DNA from: Charina bottae | Lineage: Eukaryota; Chordata; Lepidosauria; Squamata; Charinaidae | NCBI GenBank assembly: GCA_023362775.1 | Contig: JALMGJ010000005.1 | Location: forward strand, 37,877,463 to 37,941,462 | Direction of reading: 5' to 3' | DNA length: 64,000 nucleotides | In this document: piece after piece, positions 1 to 9,511 of the stretch | How the letters are laid out: every line of letters begins with the position of its first letter | Position numbering within the stretch: the stretch's first letter is position 1 | Notes under the pieces: model-generated | What the model was told of the DNA's origin: nothing | Database searches by the model: none | What the model saw: only the letters and a program-made list of their open reading frames with translations | Position numbers and translations under genes: made by a program

Positions 1-100
1 CTGCAGACGTCAATGCAACAGATCTGTAGTCATTCAGCTCACTAATGGAAGATTTCTTAGGAACTAGAATAACTATAGAACTTTTAAAACAAGAAGGAAC

Positions 101-437
101 ATAGTAAAGGTAAAGGTTCCCCCCGCACACTTGTGCAGTCGTGTCCGACTCTAGGGGCCGGTGCTCATCTCCGTTTGTTAGCCGAAGAGCCAGCGTTGTC
201 CGAAGACGCTTCCACGGTCATGTGGCCGCATGATGCACGCAGAATGCTGTTACCTACCCACCAAAGTGGTACGTATTAATCTACTTGCATTTGCATGCTT
301 TCGAATTGCTAGGTTGGCAAGAGCTGGAGCTAGTGCGGGAGCTCACTCCGCACGCAGGGCTAAGGATTTGAACCTCCGAACTTGCGATCTTCCGATCGAC
401 AAGCCTGGCGTCTTACCCGCTGAGCCACCACGCCCCT
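101..437 (-). repeat. tRNA-derived SINE with BovB-like 3' end, full length
   Basis: Read on the minus strand, the element opens with a tRNA-like head: A-box-like GTGGCTCAGCGGGTAAG near 430 and B-box GGTTCAAATCC near 370. These form the internal RNA polymerase III promoter. It ends near 101-145 with a tail containing AGTCGGACACGACTGC, which is also found at the 3' end of the BovB copies in this window. That fits mobilisation by BovB reverse transcriptase. A 9-bp target duplication AGAAGGAAC flanks it (92-100 and 438-446). Six more copies of this family occur in the window. Confidence 0.9.
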
Positions 438-1077
438 AGAAGGAACTTAACACGTCATAATTATGAGTGGGCAAGTCCCCAAACTATCAGCCCGACATCT
501 CAGAAAGATCACCTTATTACTGTCCAAGCATAGGCCACAATGGAATTCAAATATTTTAACTTGGAATTGAGATTTGGGCACCTTACACCAATACATATTT
601 GGAATCAGCTGGAGCAGTTCAGATTCAGTGATTTAGAGTAAATCTTCATTTCCACCCTTTACATTAATAATTCTCCAGCCAGATTTGAATGGGCATGGTA
701 ACCTCGGCTGTCAGGCTTCACACCAGGGCTTGGCAGTTATTCATAAAAATCTAGACCCTTAATTCCTTCTCCTGCATTTAACTTGATCTGGGAGAAAACT
801 CTCATATACCACTCAGCTAGATTAGAATCTTCATTGCACACAAGGATGATATCTTAAACACAGCAGCTGATTGCCCACTGCAGTGCAAAGAAGCCAGAGC
901 TCTAGAGTTCGAATTCTATTTTTTTTCCTGCTGCCCCTCTAAGTTAATAGCCTGTCTAGCCCAGTCAGTAAGGTACCATAATATGACCTATACACAGCAC
1001 TAGTGGTGTGCGCAACTTGAACAAGACTGAATGAATCTGTTTGCTTTTTTCTGCCTACATTCACTTAACACTTAAAA
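438..1077. other. No recognisable gene
   Basis: About 640 bp of unique, AT-rich sequence. I see no convincing exon or repeat. A weak minus-strand reading near 740-860 is recorded under rejected items. Confidence 0.5.
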
Positions 1078-1645
1078 GGGACGCGGTGGCTCAGTGGGTT
1101 AAACCGCTGAGCTGTAGACTGCCGATCGGAAGGTCGGCAGTTCGAATCCCCGTGCAACGAGGTGAGCTCTTGTTGCTCGTCCCAGCTCCTGTCAACCCAA
1201 CAGTTCGAAAGCTTTGCGAGTAGATAAATGGGTACCACCTTAAGTGGGTAAAATTGCTGGTGTCCTGTCAGGGGTCACCCACCAAACGGAAGATCTTTGG
1301 AACGGCGGTGGCTCTGACGGATCCCGGAAAAAGCAGCTTCATCTACAGGACGTCGGCAGCCGGCTCCGACACAAGGCATTGTGGGGCTTGTAGTCCAAGT
1401 AGCTTCGGAAGAGTCGGTTCCCTTACCCCTTCCCTTAGCGCGCAGTTAAATTGAAAATGTATAATATGAAATGTATAACATGAAATGTATATGTGTATGT
1501 AAGCCGCCTAGAGTCCTCCGTTAGGGAGGGGATAAGAGGTGTATAAATATAAATATAAATATAAATATAAATATAAATATAAATATAAATATAAATATAA
1601 ATATAAATATAAATATAAATATAAATATAAATATAAATAAATAAA
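1078..1645 (+). repeat. Composite SINE: tRNA head, novel body, LINE-like tail, (ATAAAT)n
   Basis: The first ~180 bp is a tRNA-like head with A-box-like GTGGCTCAGTGGGTTAAA and B-box GTTCGAATCCCC, close to the other SINEs here. After ACCACCTTAAGTGGG (about 1235) it departs from them. Instead of the BovB-type end it has a ~230-bp body, then GCCGCCTAGAGTCC...GGGAGGGG...TATAAAT, which resembles the 3' ends of the L2/CR1-type LINEs in this window. It ends in about 17 copies of ATAAAT. This could be a SINE with an alternative LINE partner, or a SINE fragment next to a separate element. No clear target duplication was found. Confidence 0.65.
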
Positions 1646-1717
1646 CTCCCCGGGGAATTGATGGTCTCCCCCTAGTGGGAATATGCTGGGCTTTCATATC
1701 CTATCTTTCCTCTAAAA

Positions 1718-1920
1718 CAGGGGTGGGGAACCTTTTTTCTGCCAAGGGCCATTTGGATATTTATAACCGGGGGCTGGGGGGCGGGGTTTCTGGGATTTCC
1801 GTGGACCAGGGGCCGGAGTTTGCGGGAGGGAGCCAATCACGTGGAAGGGGCGGGGTTTGTGGGCAGGAGCCCTGTGGGCCTTAGGCGGGAGGCCCGTGGG
1901 CCTGACGTTGCCCACCCCTG
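1718..1920. mobile_element. hAT-type MITE (TIR CAGGGGTGGG)
   Basis: A 203-bp non-coding element bounded by inverted CAGGGGTGGG and CCCACCCCTG. It is flanked by an exact 8-bp duplication CTCTAAAA (1710-1717 and 1921-1928), the hAT superfamily signature. The interior is very GC-rich, with GGGGCGGGGTTT repeats and GCCAATCACGTGGA at 1832-1845. That last string recurs exactly in the unrelated-ended MITE at 51039-51442. Confidence 0.92.
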
Positions 1921-1928
1921 CTCTAAAA

Positions 1929-2269
1929 TGTGAATGCAAATGCAGTGAAGGCATTTTGATGGCAGATAATCAATTTTCTCTAAAACGCTCAAAATACGAC
2001 ACAGCTCCATCTCATATTTTTATCAACTTAATAATGGTCCATAATTATGGGTTTGCATAAAACAAAAAGTCATACACTAACCTACAGATTGGATTCATAC
2101 AAAACTCTAGGCTAACATGTAGTGGCTAGTTTGTAAAAAATACATTAGTGAGTGATTGGCCAGTGAGCTTTGTAGCTAAATGTTGATTTGTACACAAGAG
2201 TTTCCATTTTAGTTTTGAATTTTCTTTTTCTAGTACAATACCCTTGAATGGATAGGAAAGGCACAGCAT
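1929..2269. other. No recognisable gene
   Basis: AT-rich unique sequence; nothing supported on either strand. Confidence 0.5.
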
Positions 2270-2633
2270 TTGTTGTTGTTGTTCAGTCGTTTAGTCGTGT
2301 CCGACTCTTCGTGACCTCATGGACCATAGCACGCCAGGCCTTCCTGTCCTCCACTGTCTCCCGGAGTTTACTCAAATTCACGTTCGTTACATCGGTGATG
2401 CTATCTAACCATCTCATCCTCTGCCGTCCCCTTCTCCTTTTGCCTTCAGTCTTTCCCAGCATCAGGGTCTTTTCCAGTGAGTCCTCTCTTCGCATTAGGT
2501 GGCCAAAGTATTTGAGCTTCAGCTGCAGCATCTGTCCTTCCAATGAGCAGTCAGGGTTGATTTCCTTTAGGATTGACTGGTTTGACCTCCTTGCAGTCCA
2601 AGAGACTCTTAAGAGTCTTCTCTTAAGGGACAG
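2270..2633 (-). mobile_element. BovB LINE (RTE clade), 3'-terminal fragment
   Basis: The minus strand encodes the C-terminal end of the BovB ORF2 protein, with segments such as NQSILKEINPDCSLEGQ and KLKYFGHLMRREDSLEKTL, and reaches the 3' terminus at the GTTGTTGTT stretch near 2270. It is strongly 5'-truncated, the usual result of incomplete target-primed reverse transcription. The reading frame is nearly intact, so the copy is fairly young. Two other copies lie at 15333-15541 and 19784-20783. Confidence 0.93.
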
Positions 2634-3179
2634 CATACATTTGTTAAATGCATTAAATAATGATAATGCCACAGTAGCTATTTGTTTTTTTATTTGTGTG
2701 TGTGTGAATGATGTAACATAGGTTTTTTTGTAGCCATTTACTTGGAGTCCTGAAAAGAAAGACATTTTTCTTTTGACTTTTGATGTGGAAATTGAAAATA
2801 AAAATATACCTTCCATTATCAAATCAAATCAAATCAAATCAAATCAATTTATTACGGTCACTGACCAGTACAAGTTGGAATTTTACAAAGTAAACACATT
2901 GGGCTTTACAATATAAACCCTCTGATTTGAAATAGTTTTAAATCTAATTTAACAAGTCCCAATTAAATATTAAAATGCATTTAGATCACGATGTAAATGA
3001 GCCCCTTATCAAATTTAAAAACAGTCTTATTCATTTACATTATCATGACTAATATTCTCTGTTGTACATAATTTTAAAAATATAAAATACAAATATTAAA
3101 ATGAGTGATACGAAAATAAAATATCATATATAATATATATGCCACTTAAAATTATTACAAGGAATACCATATTACATTT

Positions 3180-4358
3180 TCAAATCATAGTCTGGCGTAT
3201 CTTCATGGCAGCTGCACAGAATCTGGCTACTTGTGCTGTAACATTTGGATATTCATCTATAAGTAGCATTTGCATAGAGACTATATCTTGCCGCCTAGGA
3301 TACTTATTGATCAGAGGTATTATTAATTTATTCCTAAGCTCTTTATAAAAAGGGCAGCGAAGGAGCACGTGGTCTGTGGTTTCTATCTCTCCTATGTTAC
3401 AAGCGCAGCACCTTGCAGCGAAAGGGATTTTTTTGTATCTGCCATCCAAGACTGCAGAAGGGAGCGCATGGCTTCGAGCTAGGGAAAAAGCTTTCCGATG
3501 GCTAGGAATTTCGAGTTGTGCAATATACTTAGCGGTATTGACTATATATTTGACTATATATTTATTATACTCTGAAGCTATATACTCTGAAGCTAGGAAA
3601 TAAGGGGTCTTCTCTAAGTCTGTTTGTCGTTCTATGTCCTTTATCCTTTGCTTCAAGACCAATTTTGCTTGGTCATACTCCATCCTAAGAATTGCAGCCG
3701 TAGAAAATCCTAGGTTTGCAAGACTAATTTCAATATCCTTTAACCATGAAGATTGAAAGTAATCTTGGAAAATGAGTGGCGCTAAACCTTGAGGGAAATA
3801 CTTAAGTTTTAGCCAGAGGTTCAGAGAAGCTAGTCGCACTCTTGCCTCAACTTTTACCATGCCGGCTTCTAATCGAAGGTAAGCATTTGAAACACACTTG
3901 GGCATTTGGGATATTGCTCTTATGAATTTTGATTGCACTCTTTCCAGGGAAGTAAAAGTCATAGCACCAACACAGGACCCGTAAAGTAGCTGGGCTAATG
4001 TCTTCGCCTGGAAGAGTTTAAGAGCTGCTGGTATATAGTGCTCTCCTTTGTTCCGGAAGAACTTTAAAATGGCATTTGCTGATTTGTGTCCGATATCAGC
4101 TACATAATCAAAGTGAGGTTTCCTAGATCCAGTAGCGTGCATGACTACCCCAAGGTATTTAAAGCTAGTCACTTGCTCTATTCTGTGCCCATTTATATTC
4201 CATGTGCGAAGTTTCGGCCTTTTGGCGAAGGTCATTATCTTTGTTTTTTGATAATTTATTTCAAGCTGATTATTAAAACAATACTGGGCCAAGGTTGTCA
4301 AAGCTCTGTTGAGACCTATAGGCGTACCTTCCATTATGTGAAGGCATAAAAGGGGCAT
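3180..4358 (-). pseudogene. LINE ORF2 C-terminal remnant (392 codons open)
   Basis: This is the open part of the reverse-transcriptase protein of the LINE described above. It starts just after where the catalytic YxDD box would lie and runs to a natural stop after the CxxC/HxxxxC motif. Lacking the endonuclease, fingers and palm, it cannot be an active polymerase. The near-repeat ASEYIASEYNKYIVKYIV around residues 254-271 looks like a small internal duplication. The open 1.2-kb frame suggests a relatively recent insertion. Confidence 0.75.
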
Positions 4359-4687
4359 GGTGGCTCAGCGGGTAAGACACCAGGCTTGTCAATCAGAAGA
4401 TCGTAAGTTCAGAGGTTCGAATCCCTAGCCCCGCGTGATGGAGTGAGCTCCCGCACTAGCTCCAGCTCTTGCCAACCTAGCAATTCGAAAGCGTGCAAAT
4501 GCAAGTAGATTAATAGGTACCACTTTGGTGGGTAGGTAACAGCGTTCCACGTGCATCATGCGGCCACATGACCGTGGAAGTGTCTTCGGACAACGCTGGC
4601 TCTTCGGCTAACAAACGGAGATGAGCACCGGCCCCTAGAGTTGGACACGACTGCACAAATGTGCGGGGGGAACCTCTACCTTTTTTT
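4349..4687 (+). repeat. tRNA-derived SINE with BovB-like 3' end, full length
   Basis: Complete copy. Head GTGGCTCAGCGGGTAAGAC, B-box GGTTCGAATCCC, and 3' end with GTTGGACACGACTGC followed by poly-T-like CTTTTTTT. An exact 13-bp duplication ATGTGAAGGCATA (4336-4348 and 4688-4700) shows it inserted into the older LINE. Confidence 0.93.
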
Positions 4688-4739
4688 ATGTGAAGGCATA
4701 ATTATCTTATCCTACAGCAACCTAATATGTCCAGTAGTT

Positions 4740-5102
4740 GGCACTGCAGGATCACTTTAGGAATTTTATGGCACAAAAAAAATTGCATTGCCAGAAGATT
4801 GCTTTTGGCCAGAATAGTTTAAGTGACAAATTCCAAAAAGATAGGCTATAGGCTATAGAAACTGCACAGAGCTCATCTAATAATAATAAAGCAAAAAAGA
4901 TGCTGGGTAGTATCCTATGCACTATGAGCACAAGCATGCTGCTCATGCTGGAAAGATTCTTCCTTTCTGAAATTCACCTTCCCAAAAATCTCTCCTGTGC
5001 TTGCATTAGGAGACTCTCAGGAAAAAAAACCCCTTAAATATATGCATAACATCAGCTATAGTAAGACAAAAAATGGGAGAGGGTGCGTGTATATGTATGT
5101 GT

Positions 5103-5138
<36 letters not shown>

Positions 5139-5160
5139 GCATATGCATATGCATACATAC
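4740..5160. repeat. Unique sequence ending in (CA)n and (AT)n microsatellite
   Basis: No gene seen. 5101-5127 is an (AC)n run followed by ATATATATATGCATATGCAT. Confidence 0.6.
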
Positions 5161-5803
5161 CAGTTTGATGCAGGGGTTAAGGTACAGGGTAGGAACCAGA
5201 AACTGAATTCTAGTCCTGCCTTAGGCACAAAGCCAGTGGAGTGACCTTGGACCAGTCACTCTCTCCCAGCCCTAGGAGGAAGGCAGTGGCAAACCACTTC
5301 TGAAAAACCTTGCCAAGAAAAGAAAAATCTTGCCAAGAGAGAGGGGTCAAGGAATCCATTTATGCCAACTTGGAAAATCCTTCCTTGAATAGAGGTGGGG
5401 GCCTCAGGCACAATCTTTCTCCCATCTTTCTCCGGCTCTGTCTTCTGTGCCTAGGAAGATTAAGACCATTTCACAAGCTCAACAGCAGCATGGTGATCTT
5501 AACGATCCTCCTTTAGATAATAAAAGGACTTAAAATAACATCTCAATATAACCATGACCCCAGGTGTAAGGTCACACAGCTACCTAGAAACATATTTAGG
5601 ATTCCCTTACCAACTTTGCTCAGACTGAAGAAGCTCCTTTGATAAGGAGCGAAACGTTTCCACTGAGAAAATAGAAATCCAGTTGACATGATTCAAGCTA
5701 CAGACAATTCCACCTGGATGACTGAGAACCTTCATAGACATCTTGCCAAGAAAACTGCAGGGACTTGTCCAGGCAGTTGCCAGGAGTCAAAACTGACTTT
5801 GAA

Positions 5804-5835
<32 letters not shown>
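5161..5835 (+). repeat. Sauria-type SINE, split by a Penelope insertion
   Basis: The 5' half (5161-5338) has the Sauria-SINE layout: tRNA-like head, then GACCTTGGACCAGTCACTCTC and GCAGTGGCAAACCACTTCTG. The 3' half resumes at 5741 with TCTTGCCAAGAAAACTGCAGG and ends in AACTGACTTTGAAG(AC)n. The interruption is the Penelope-like element at 5339-5740. The duplicated TCTTGCCAAGA at both junctions is that element's target duplication. Confidence 0.82.
5339..5740 (+). mobile_element. Penelope-like element, 3' fragment (family 1)
   Basis: A 402-bp insertion bounded by an exact 11-bp duplication TCTTGCCAAGA (5328-5338 and 5741-5751). Its start encodes KESIYANLENPSLNRGGGLR, the motif that follows the GIY-YIG endonuclease domain in vertebrate Penelope-like proteins. 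Its 3' part holds GGAGCGAAACGTTTCCACTGAG and ends in ACCTTCATAGAC. The same 3' terminus is found in the insertion at 62678-62842, which fixes the element's end. Confidence 0.87.
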
Positions 5836-5841
<6 letters not shown>

Positions 5842-5956
5842 TTCAGAATCACTCTCATATACACTGTGCTTTTAAAACAATGCAACAACAACATAGATTT
5901 GCATTCCAAATTGGAAGAGGAAAAAACTTTATTCCATTCTTCCAGCTCTAGGGTAC

Positions 5957-6109
5957 CATACAATGGCATGTCAACAATGGTGGTGATCCCTCCTGCAGCT
6001 GCAGCCTTAGTCACACATGTAAATCTCTCACTTGCTGGGCATCCAGGCTCACAGATATGTACATGAGGGTATCCCGGGCATGACCACAAGGTTCCCAACA
6101 TAAGAGTAT
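5957..6109 (-). pseudogene. Allantoinase relic, exon with metal-binding HxH region
   Basis: Allantoinase hydrolyses allantoin to allantoate in urate breakdown (a zinc amidohydrolase of the dihydroorotase/hydantoinase superfamily). On the minus strand a good acceptor (CTTCTTCTGCCTACAG) is followed by [11 protein letters not shown] in one frame. A shifted frame then gives HVHICEPG and [17 protein letters not shown], matching the family pattern VGxLVVMPGxVDxHVHxNEPG...TxAAAAGGxTTxVDMPL. HVH is the metal-binding HxH motif. At least one frameshift lies between MPGI and HVH, and the asparagine before EPG is changed. Similarity is lost after VDMPL. The phase matches the donor of the exon at 8723-8846. 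Inference: a dead gene rather than a retrocopy, because intron and splice sites persist. Confidence 0.8.
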
Positions 6110-7804
6110 CTGTAGGCAGAAGAAGTCATTACAGAATACCTATTGATGTGGTCTTTAAAATGTTTGCCCCTAATGCAAGCACTTCATTCAAAATACCGTG
6201 TTATCACTTAGCTTTTTACACTGCTTTGGAAAGTTAAGGAGAATTATGGCCCAATATTTAATATAATCATAAACTGGGAAGCACACTAAATATCTTGCAC
6301 TGTTCTTAAACCCATTACAGTAGTTTTCTATTGGATTGTAGTTCACAATAATTAAAATGTCTATGCTGAATTTCCTTTTATGCTAATTTTAATGACAAAC
6401 CAGCTTCTGATTTCATTTGTAGATAATACCTTTTGCAAAGATCCAGATTGTTGTTGGAAAAAGAGACAGTTCAAGGGTAGAAAAAAATGGGTGCTTAATA
6501 TTTACAATGAATTATAATTTGCATGCATGAATAACTTCAGTAACTGCAATTGTTTGTCTTTTCAGCACCTCCTGGAAATGTATGGCCTTTGAGAAGGTGA
6601 GTTGCCTCATGTCAATCCTGATTAATTGGGGGTATCGTTGTGTTTTTATTTTTGGATGATCTCATTATCTAGTTTTCATTAACCTGCAAAACTATTCTCA
6701 GAGTCAGTTCCAAGTGTTTTAAATCAAATTAGGGAGCATGGTATGACAACAAAAGACACACTATTACTCTGATACTACGAGCCTTGTTTTCATTAGAACT
6801 CTAGTTCTCCGCTATTTGGGAAGAGGGAATGTCCAGTTATTCAGTGCAAAAGTTGGTGCAGCATTCTGTTTCCACAGTGTCCAACCAGATACCTAAAGAA
6901 AACCCACAAGCAGGACAGAAAATAGAGTACTGTAGTCCGCATCACAATTTCAGGTACTCAAAGACATCACCAAACTGTATTCTTATGATCTAATATCAAG
7001 TCCATTCATATTCTGAATCAAGGGACTCAGCACCACACAAGAACCGGTGTTGCCATTAATATCAATTTAAAAGGAAAATAAACAAATTCATGGAGGATAA
7101 GGTATCAATGGCAACAGACCACTGACTATATGTATATGTATATATACATATACAGACACAGCTTGCTTTTCAATGCCAGTTGCTGAGGAATACAACTGGA
7201 GGATGTTTTGCACTTATCTCCTCTTTATGGGCTTCCAAAGACATCTGTTTGGCCATTGTGAGAAACTATTGGACCAGACAGGTCTTTACTTTTTACACGT
7301 AGGGCTCTTCTTAAATTTCTACAGCTAGCTGCTAGTACTGCTAGTCTCACACTGATGACACATGGATGGGTTATTTTCATAAGAAAGAAGCCATTGCTTT
7401 TTCCCCAAACTACTTCCTATGATCCAAGCAGTGAGAAAAACCTGTGGGTAGCAAAAGAACAATTCACATACATGTGATATATATGTCAATTATTAGTGAA
7501 AAAATATGGACAACACAGTGTGATCTCAGCAGAGAGTAATCATAAAGGGTCATTGGCCCAAAAGTTAAAAGTTCAATCTGCAGGAGAGAGGCAAGGAAAA
7601 ATCAAACAAATCCTTAACCTGCCCTATGGCTATAATGGTGAAGGTGATGTGCAGTTTATTTCTGATTTAATGGCCATAAATCTAATCCTCAACTCTTTTA
7701 CAGTGGAATCACAACAGCATAACATTGGTGTGACTAAGTGGAGAATTAGTCTCAGAGATGTAGTATTAGGTATTGAGAGATTCTCTTATTCAAATACTTT
7801 CCAA
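6110..7804. other. Probable intron of the allantoinase relic; no gene
   Basis: AT-rich sequence between the two allantoinase-like exons. I found no additional exon or repeat. The 108-codon plus-strand frame at 7496-7822 has no recognisable features. Confidence 0.5.
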
Positions 7805-7876
7805 GTATTTATTTATTTATAAATCATATTTATATGGCCCCCCATCTCACAGAACGCGACTCTGGGTGGTATACAA

Positions 7877-7963
<87 letters not shown>

Positions 7964-7965
7964 TT
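7805..7965 (-). repeat. L2/CR1-type LINE 3' tail with (GT)n and (TTTA)n
   Basis: Minus-strand CCACCCAGAGTCGCGTTCTG...GATGGGGGGCCATATAAAT is the conserved 3' end seen on several LINE copies here. It is interrupted by (GT)n at 7877-7913 followed by (ATTT)n to 7965. Confidence 0.7.
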
Positions 7966-8466
7966 AGTGCTCTGGTATATATTTTACTTTCACAGTAGGC
8001 TTGAAGTGTGGCTAGGAACCAAATGACCTCATCCAAACCTAGTATTGATCATTCTAGGCTTTCCTTTTCCTTAACACCCTTAATACTCCCTTATGCTGGT
8101 GAGAATTTTCTTGGTCATAGTAACCCACATACCATATAATTTCTTTAACTAAGTCTTATTGTGAGTCAAGTTCTTTGATAAATCTCTAGGGCTGCTAGTA
8201 GCAGTTAACAGATGTTTTGTTCTCTTGTTGAGAACAATAGGAGAGAAAAAAATCAGAATCCAAGCTATATAAACATATGCTTTATCATTTCAGCACTAGG
8301 CCAAAGCATCTTTTATATTCTTATGCTTTTAAAAATTAAAATTAAAAAGTGTTTGGATTTGTTTTTTTTGCTGCTTTTTACATTTCTGATTGTGGACTGT
8401 ATTTTTATCTTGTTTCTCTACTTTATTTGTAAATTATTCTGAAATTGTGTACTGAAGTATAGTATA

Positions 8467-8671
8467 AAGGTAAAGGTTCCCCCCGCACATTTGTGCAGTC
8501 GTGTCCGACTCTAGGGGCCGGTGCTCATCTCCGTTTGTTAGCCGAAGAGCCAGCATTGTCCAAAGACGCTTCCACGGTCATGTGGCCGGCATGACGCGCG
8601 CGGAACGCTGTTACCTACCCACGGAAGTGGTACCTATTCATCTACTTGCATTTGCATGCTTTCGAATTGCT
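8467..8671 (-). repeat. tRNA-derived SINE, 5'-truncated copy with target duplication
   Basis: The BovB-like 3' half of the SINE is present, but the tRNA head is missing: the copy stops at TTTCGAATTGCT. An exact 12-bp duplication AAGTATAGTATA (8455-8466, 8672-8683) shows that the truncation happened at insertion. Confidence 0.92.
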
Positions 8672-8722
8672 AAGTATAGTATAGAAATCCATAAATAAAT
8701 AGAATATAATACCAATTCATAC

Positions 8723-8846
8723 CTTCTCAAGATTGGGTCTGGCCCAAATTCTCTTTGGCAAAACATCACTTATTTTGCCATCAAATATTACAATCTGCTG
8801 GGCCAATGGAATTATCCAGCACCACTCTGTTGCTCCTGACAGTCAT
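8723..8846 (-). pseudogene. Allantoinase relic, N-terminal exon
   Basis: The minus strand starts at an ATG (8846) and reads MTVRSNRVVLDNSIGPAD, the form of allantoinase N-termini (xVxRSxRVVLxxxIxPAxI). After a frameshift near 8785 it continues DGKISDVLPK, matching the conserved xDGKIxxVLP step. It ends at a donor AAG|GTATGA. Exon end and next exon start (6109) are both consistent with phase 0 and with the family sequence ...xVLDVGxLVVMPG across the junction. The frameshift creates an early stop, so the copy cannot make protein. Zinc-ligand and catalytic exons further along were not found in the remaining 5.9 kb. Confidence 0.77.
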
Positions 8847-9232
8847 AATCTCTGGCCCTACTTCCACTTTGGTTGGCCCTTTGTTAAAAATAAAAAAGAA
8901 TTTAGTAATAAAGAGAAACAAAGATACCTTCATTTCTTCTGCGGGTACTCTTTCTATTAAATACAAATGTATGCTAAAGTTTAGGCACTCTGGTCAAAGG
9001 TATATTTCAGTGAATCCCTAAGTGAACAAAAGCTGACACAGTCTTTACTTGGTATAAAATTAAACACAATGTCTTTCAGTAATTTTGTAGTATTTATGCG
9101 CAGTTGTTTAAGTATTCAAAGTAAGAAAACATTGAGAGGCAACAGGGATGAGACACTGATCTCTAAAAAGATCTGAGCCAGTTGCCCAAGCACTACACCT
9201 TTGGGAGCACCAGGAATAGCCACCTTGTAAGA

Positions 9233-9503
9233 CAGGGCTTTCCAAAGTTTTCCCGCGGCGACACACCAACCGCTGTTGGTGTGTCGCCACGGGAAAACCC
9301 GGAAGTGCCGCCGTTGCGGCAGCGCGCAAAAACCCAGAAGCACTGCTGCCGCTTTCGGGTTTTTGTGCGCCGCCGTTGGTGTGTCGCCGCAGGAAAACCA
9401 GGAAGCGCTGATGATGATCAGCGCTTCCGGGTTGTGTGGCGACACACCAGACTCTGTGTGGCGACACACTTTTGTGTCGCGACACACAGTTTGGAAAGCT
9501 CTT
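9233..9503. mobile_element. hAT-type MITE, family CAGxGCTTTCCAAA, copy 1
   Basis: A 271-bp element with ends CAGGGCTTTCCAAA and TTTGGAAAGCTCTT, and an exact 8-bp duplication TTGTAAGA (9225-9232, 9504-9511). The interior holds GC-rich inverted segments built from GGCGACACACCA and GTGTCGCGACACA. Two further members are at 13250-13508 and 63365-63667. Confidence 0.92.
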
Positions 9504-9511
9504 TTGTAAGA

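Larger units (their letters stand above)
2819..4735 (-). mobile_element. Non-LTR retrotransposon, RT C-terminal half with (ATTTG)n tail
   Basis: A minus-strand frame of 392 codons (4358 to 3180) has features of the region after the catalytic palm of LINE reverse transcriptases: INYQKTKIMTF (thumb entry), FKYLGVVMHA, and a C-terminal zinc-finger-like CCACN...TTDHVLLRCPFY (CxxC...HxxxxC). The 3' end (2819-2845 on the plus strand) is a pentanucleotide array next to GTACTGGTCAGTGACCGTAATAAATTG. The upstream part, which would include the YxDD box, continues decayed beyond a SINE inserted at 4349-4687. I cannot place the clade; Vingi/Ingi, L2-like or R4-like are possible. A related fragment is at 39956-40572. 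Confidence 0.8.

Noticed and set aside
355..437. Functional tRNA genes at SINE heads (here and at 1078, 4349, 12712)
   Set aside because: They have A- and B-box-like sequences but no complete cloverleaf, and each is part of a SINE with target duplications.
740..870. Minus-strand reading DIILVCNEDSNLAEWYMRVF, faintly like the start of a BANK1/BCAP-type TIR domain
   Set aside because: Too short, no splice sites checked out, and the resemblance fades after about 20 residues.
2248..2721. Plus-strand frame of 157 codons
   Set aside because: It is the antisense of the BovB fragment; the real coding sense is on the minus strand.
5787..6101. Intact 104-codon allantoinase-like gene
   Set aside because: The frame runs into a microsatellite and SINE, and the upstream part needs a frameshift. 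It is treated as a relic exon instead.
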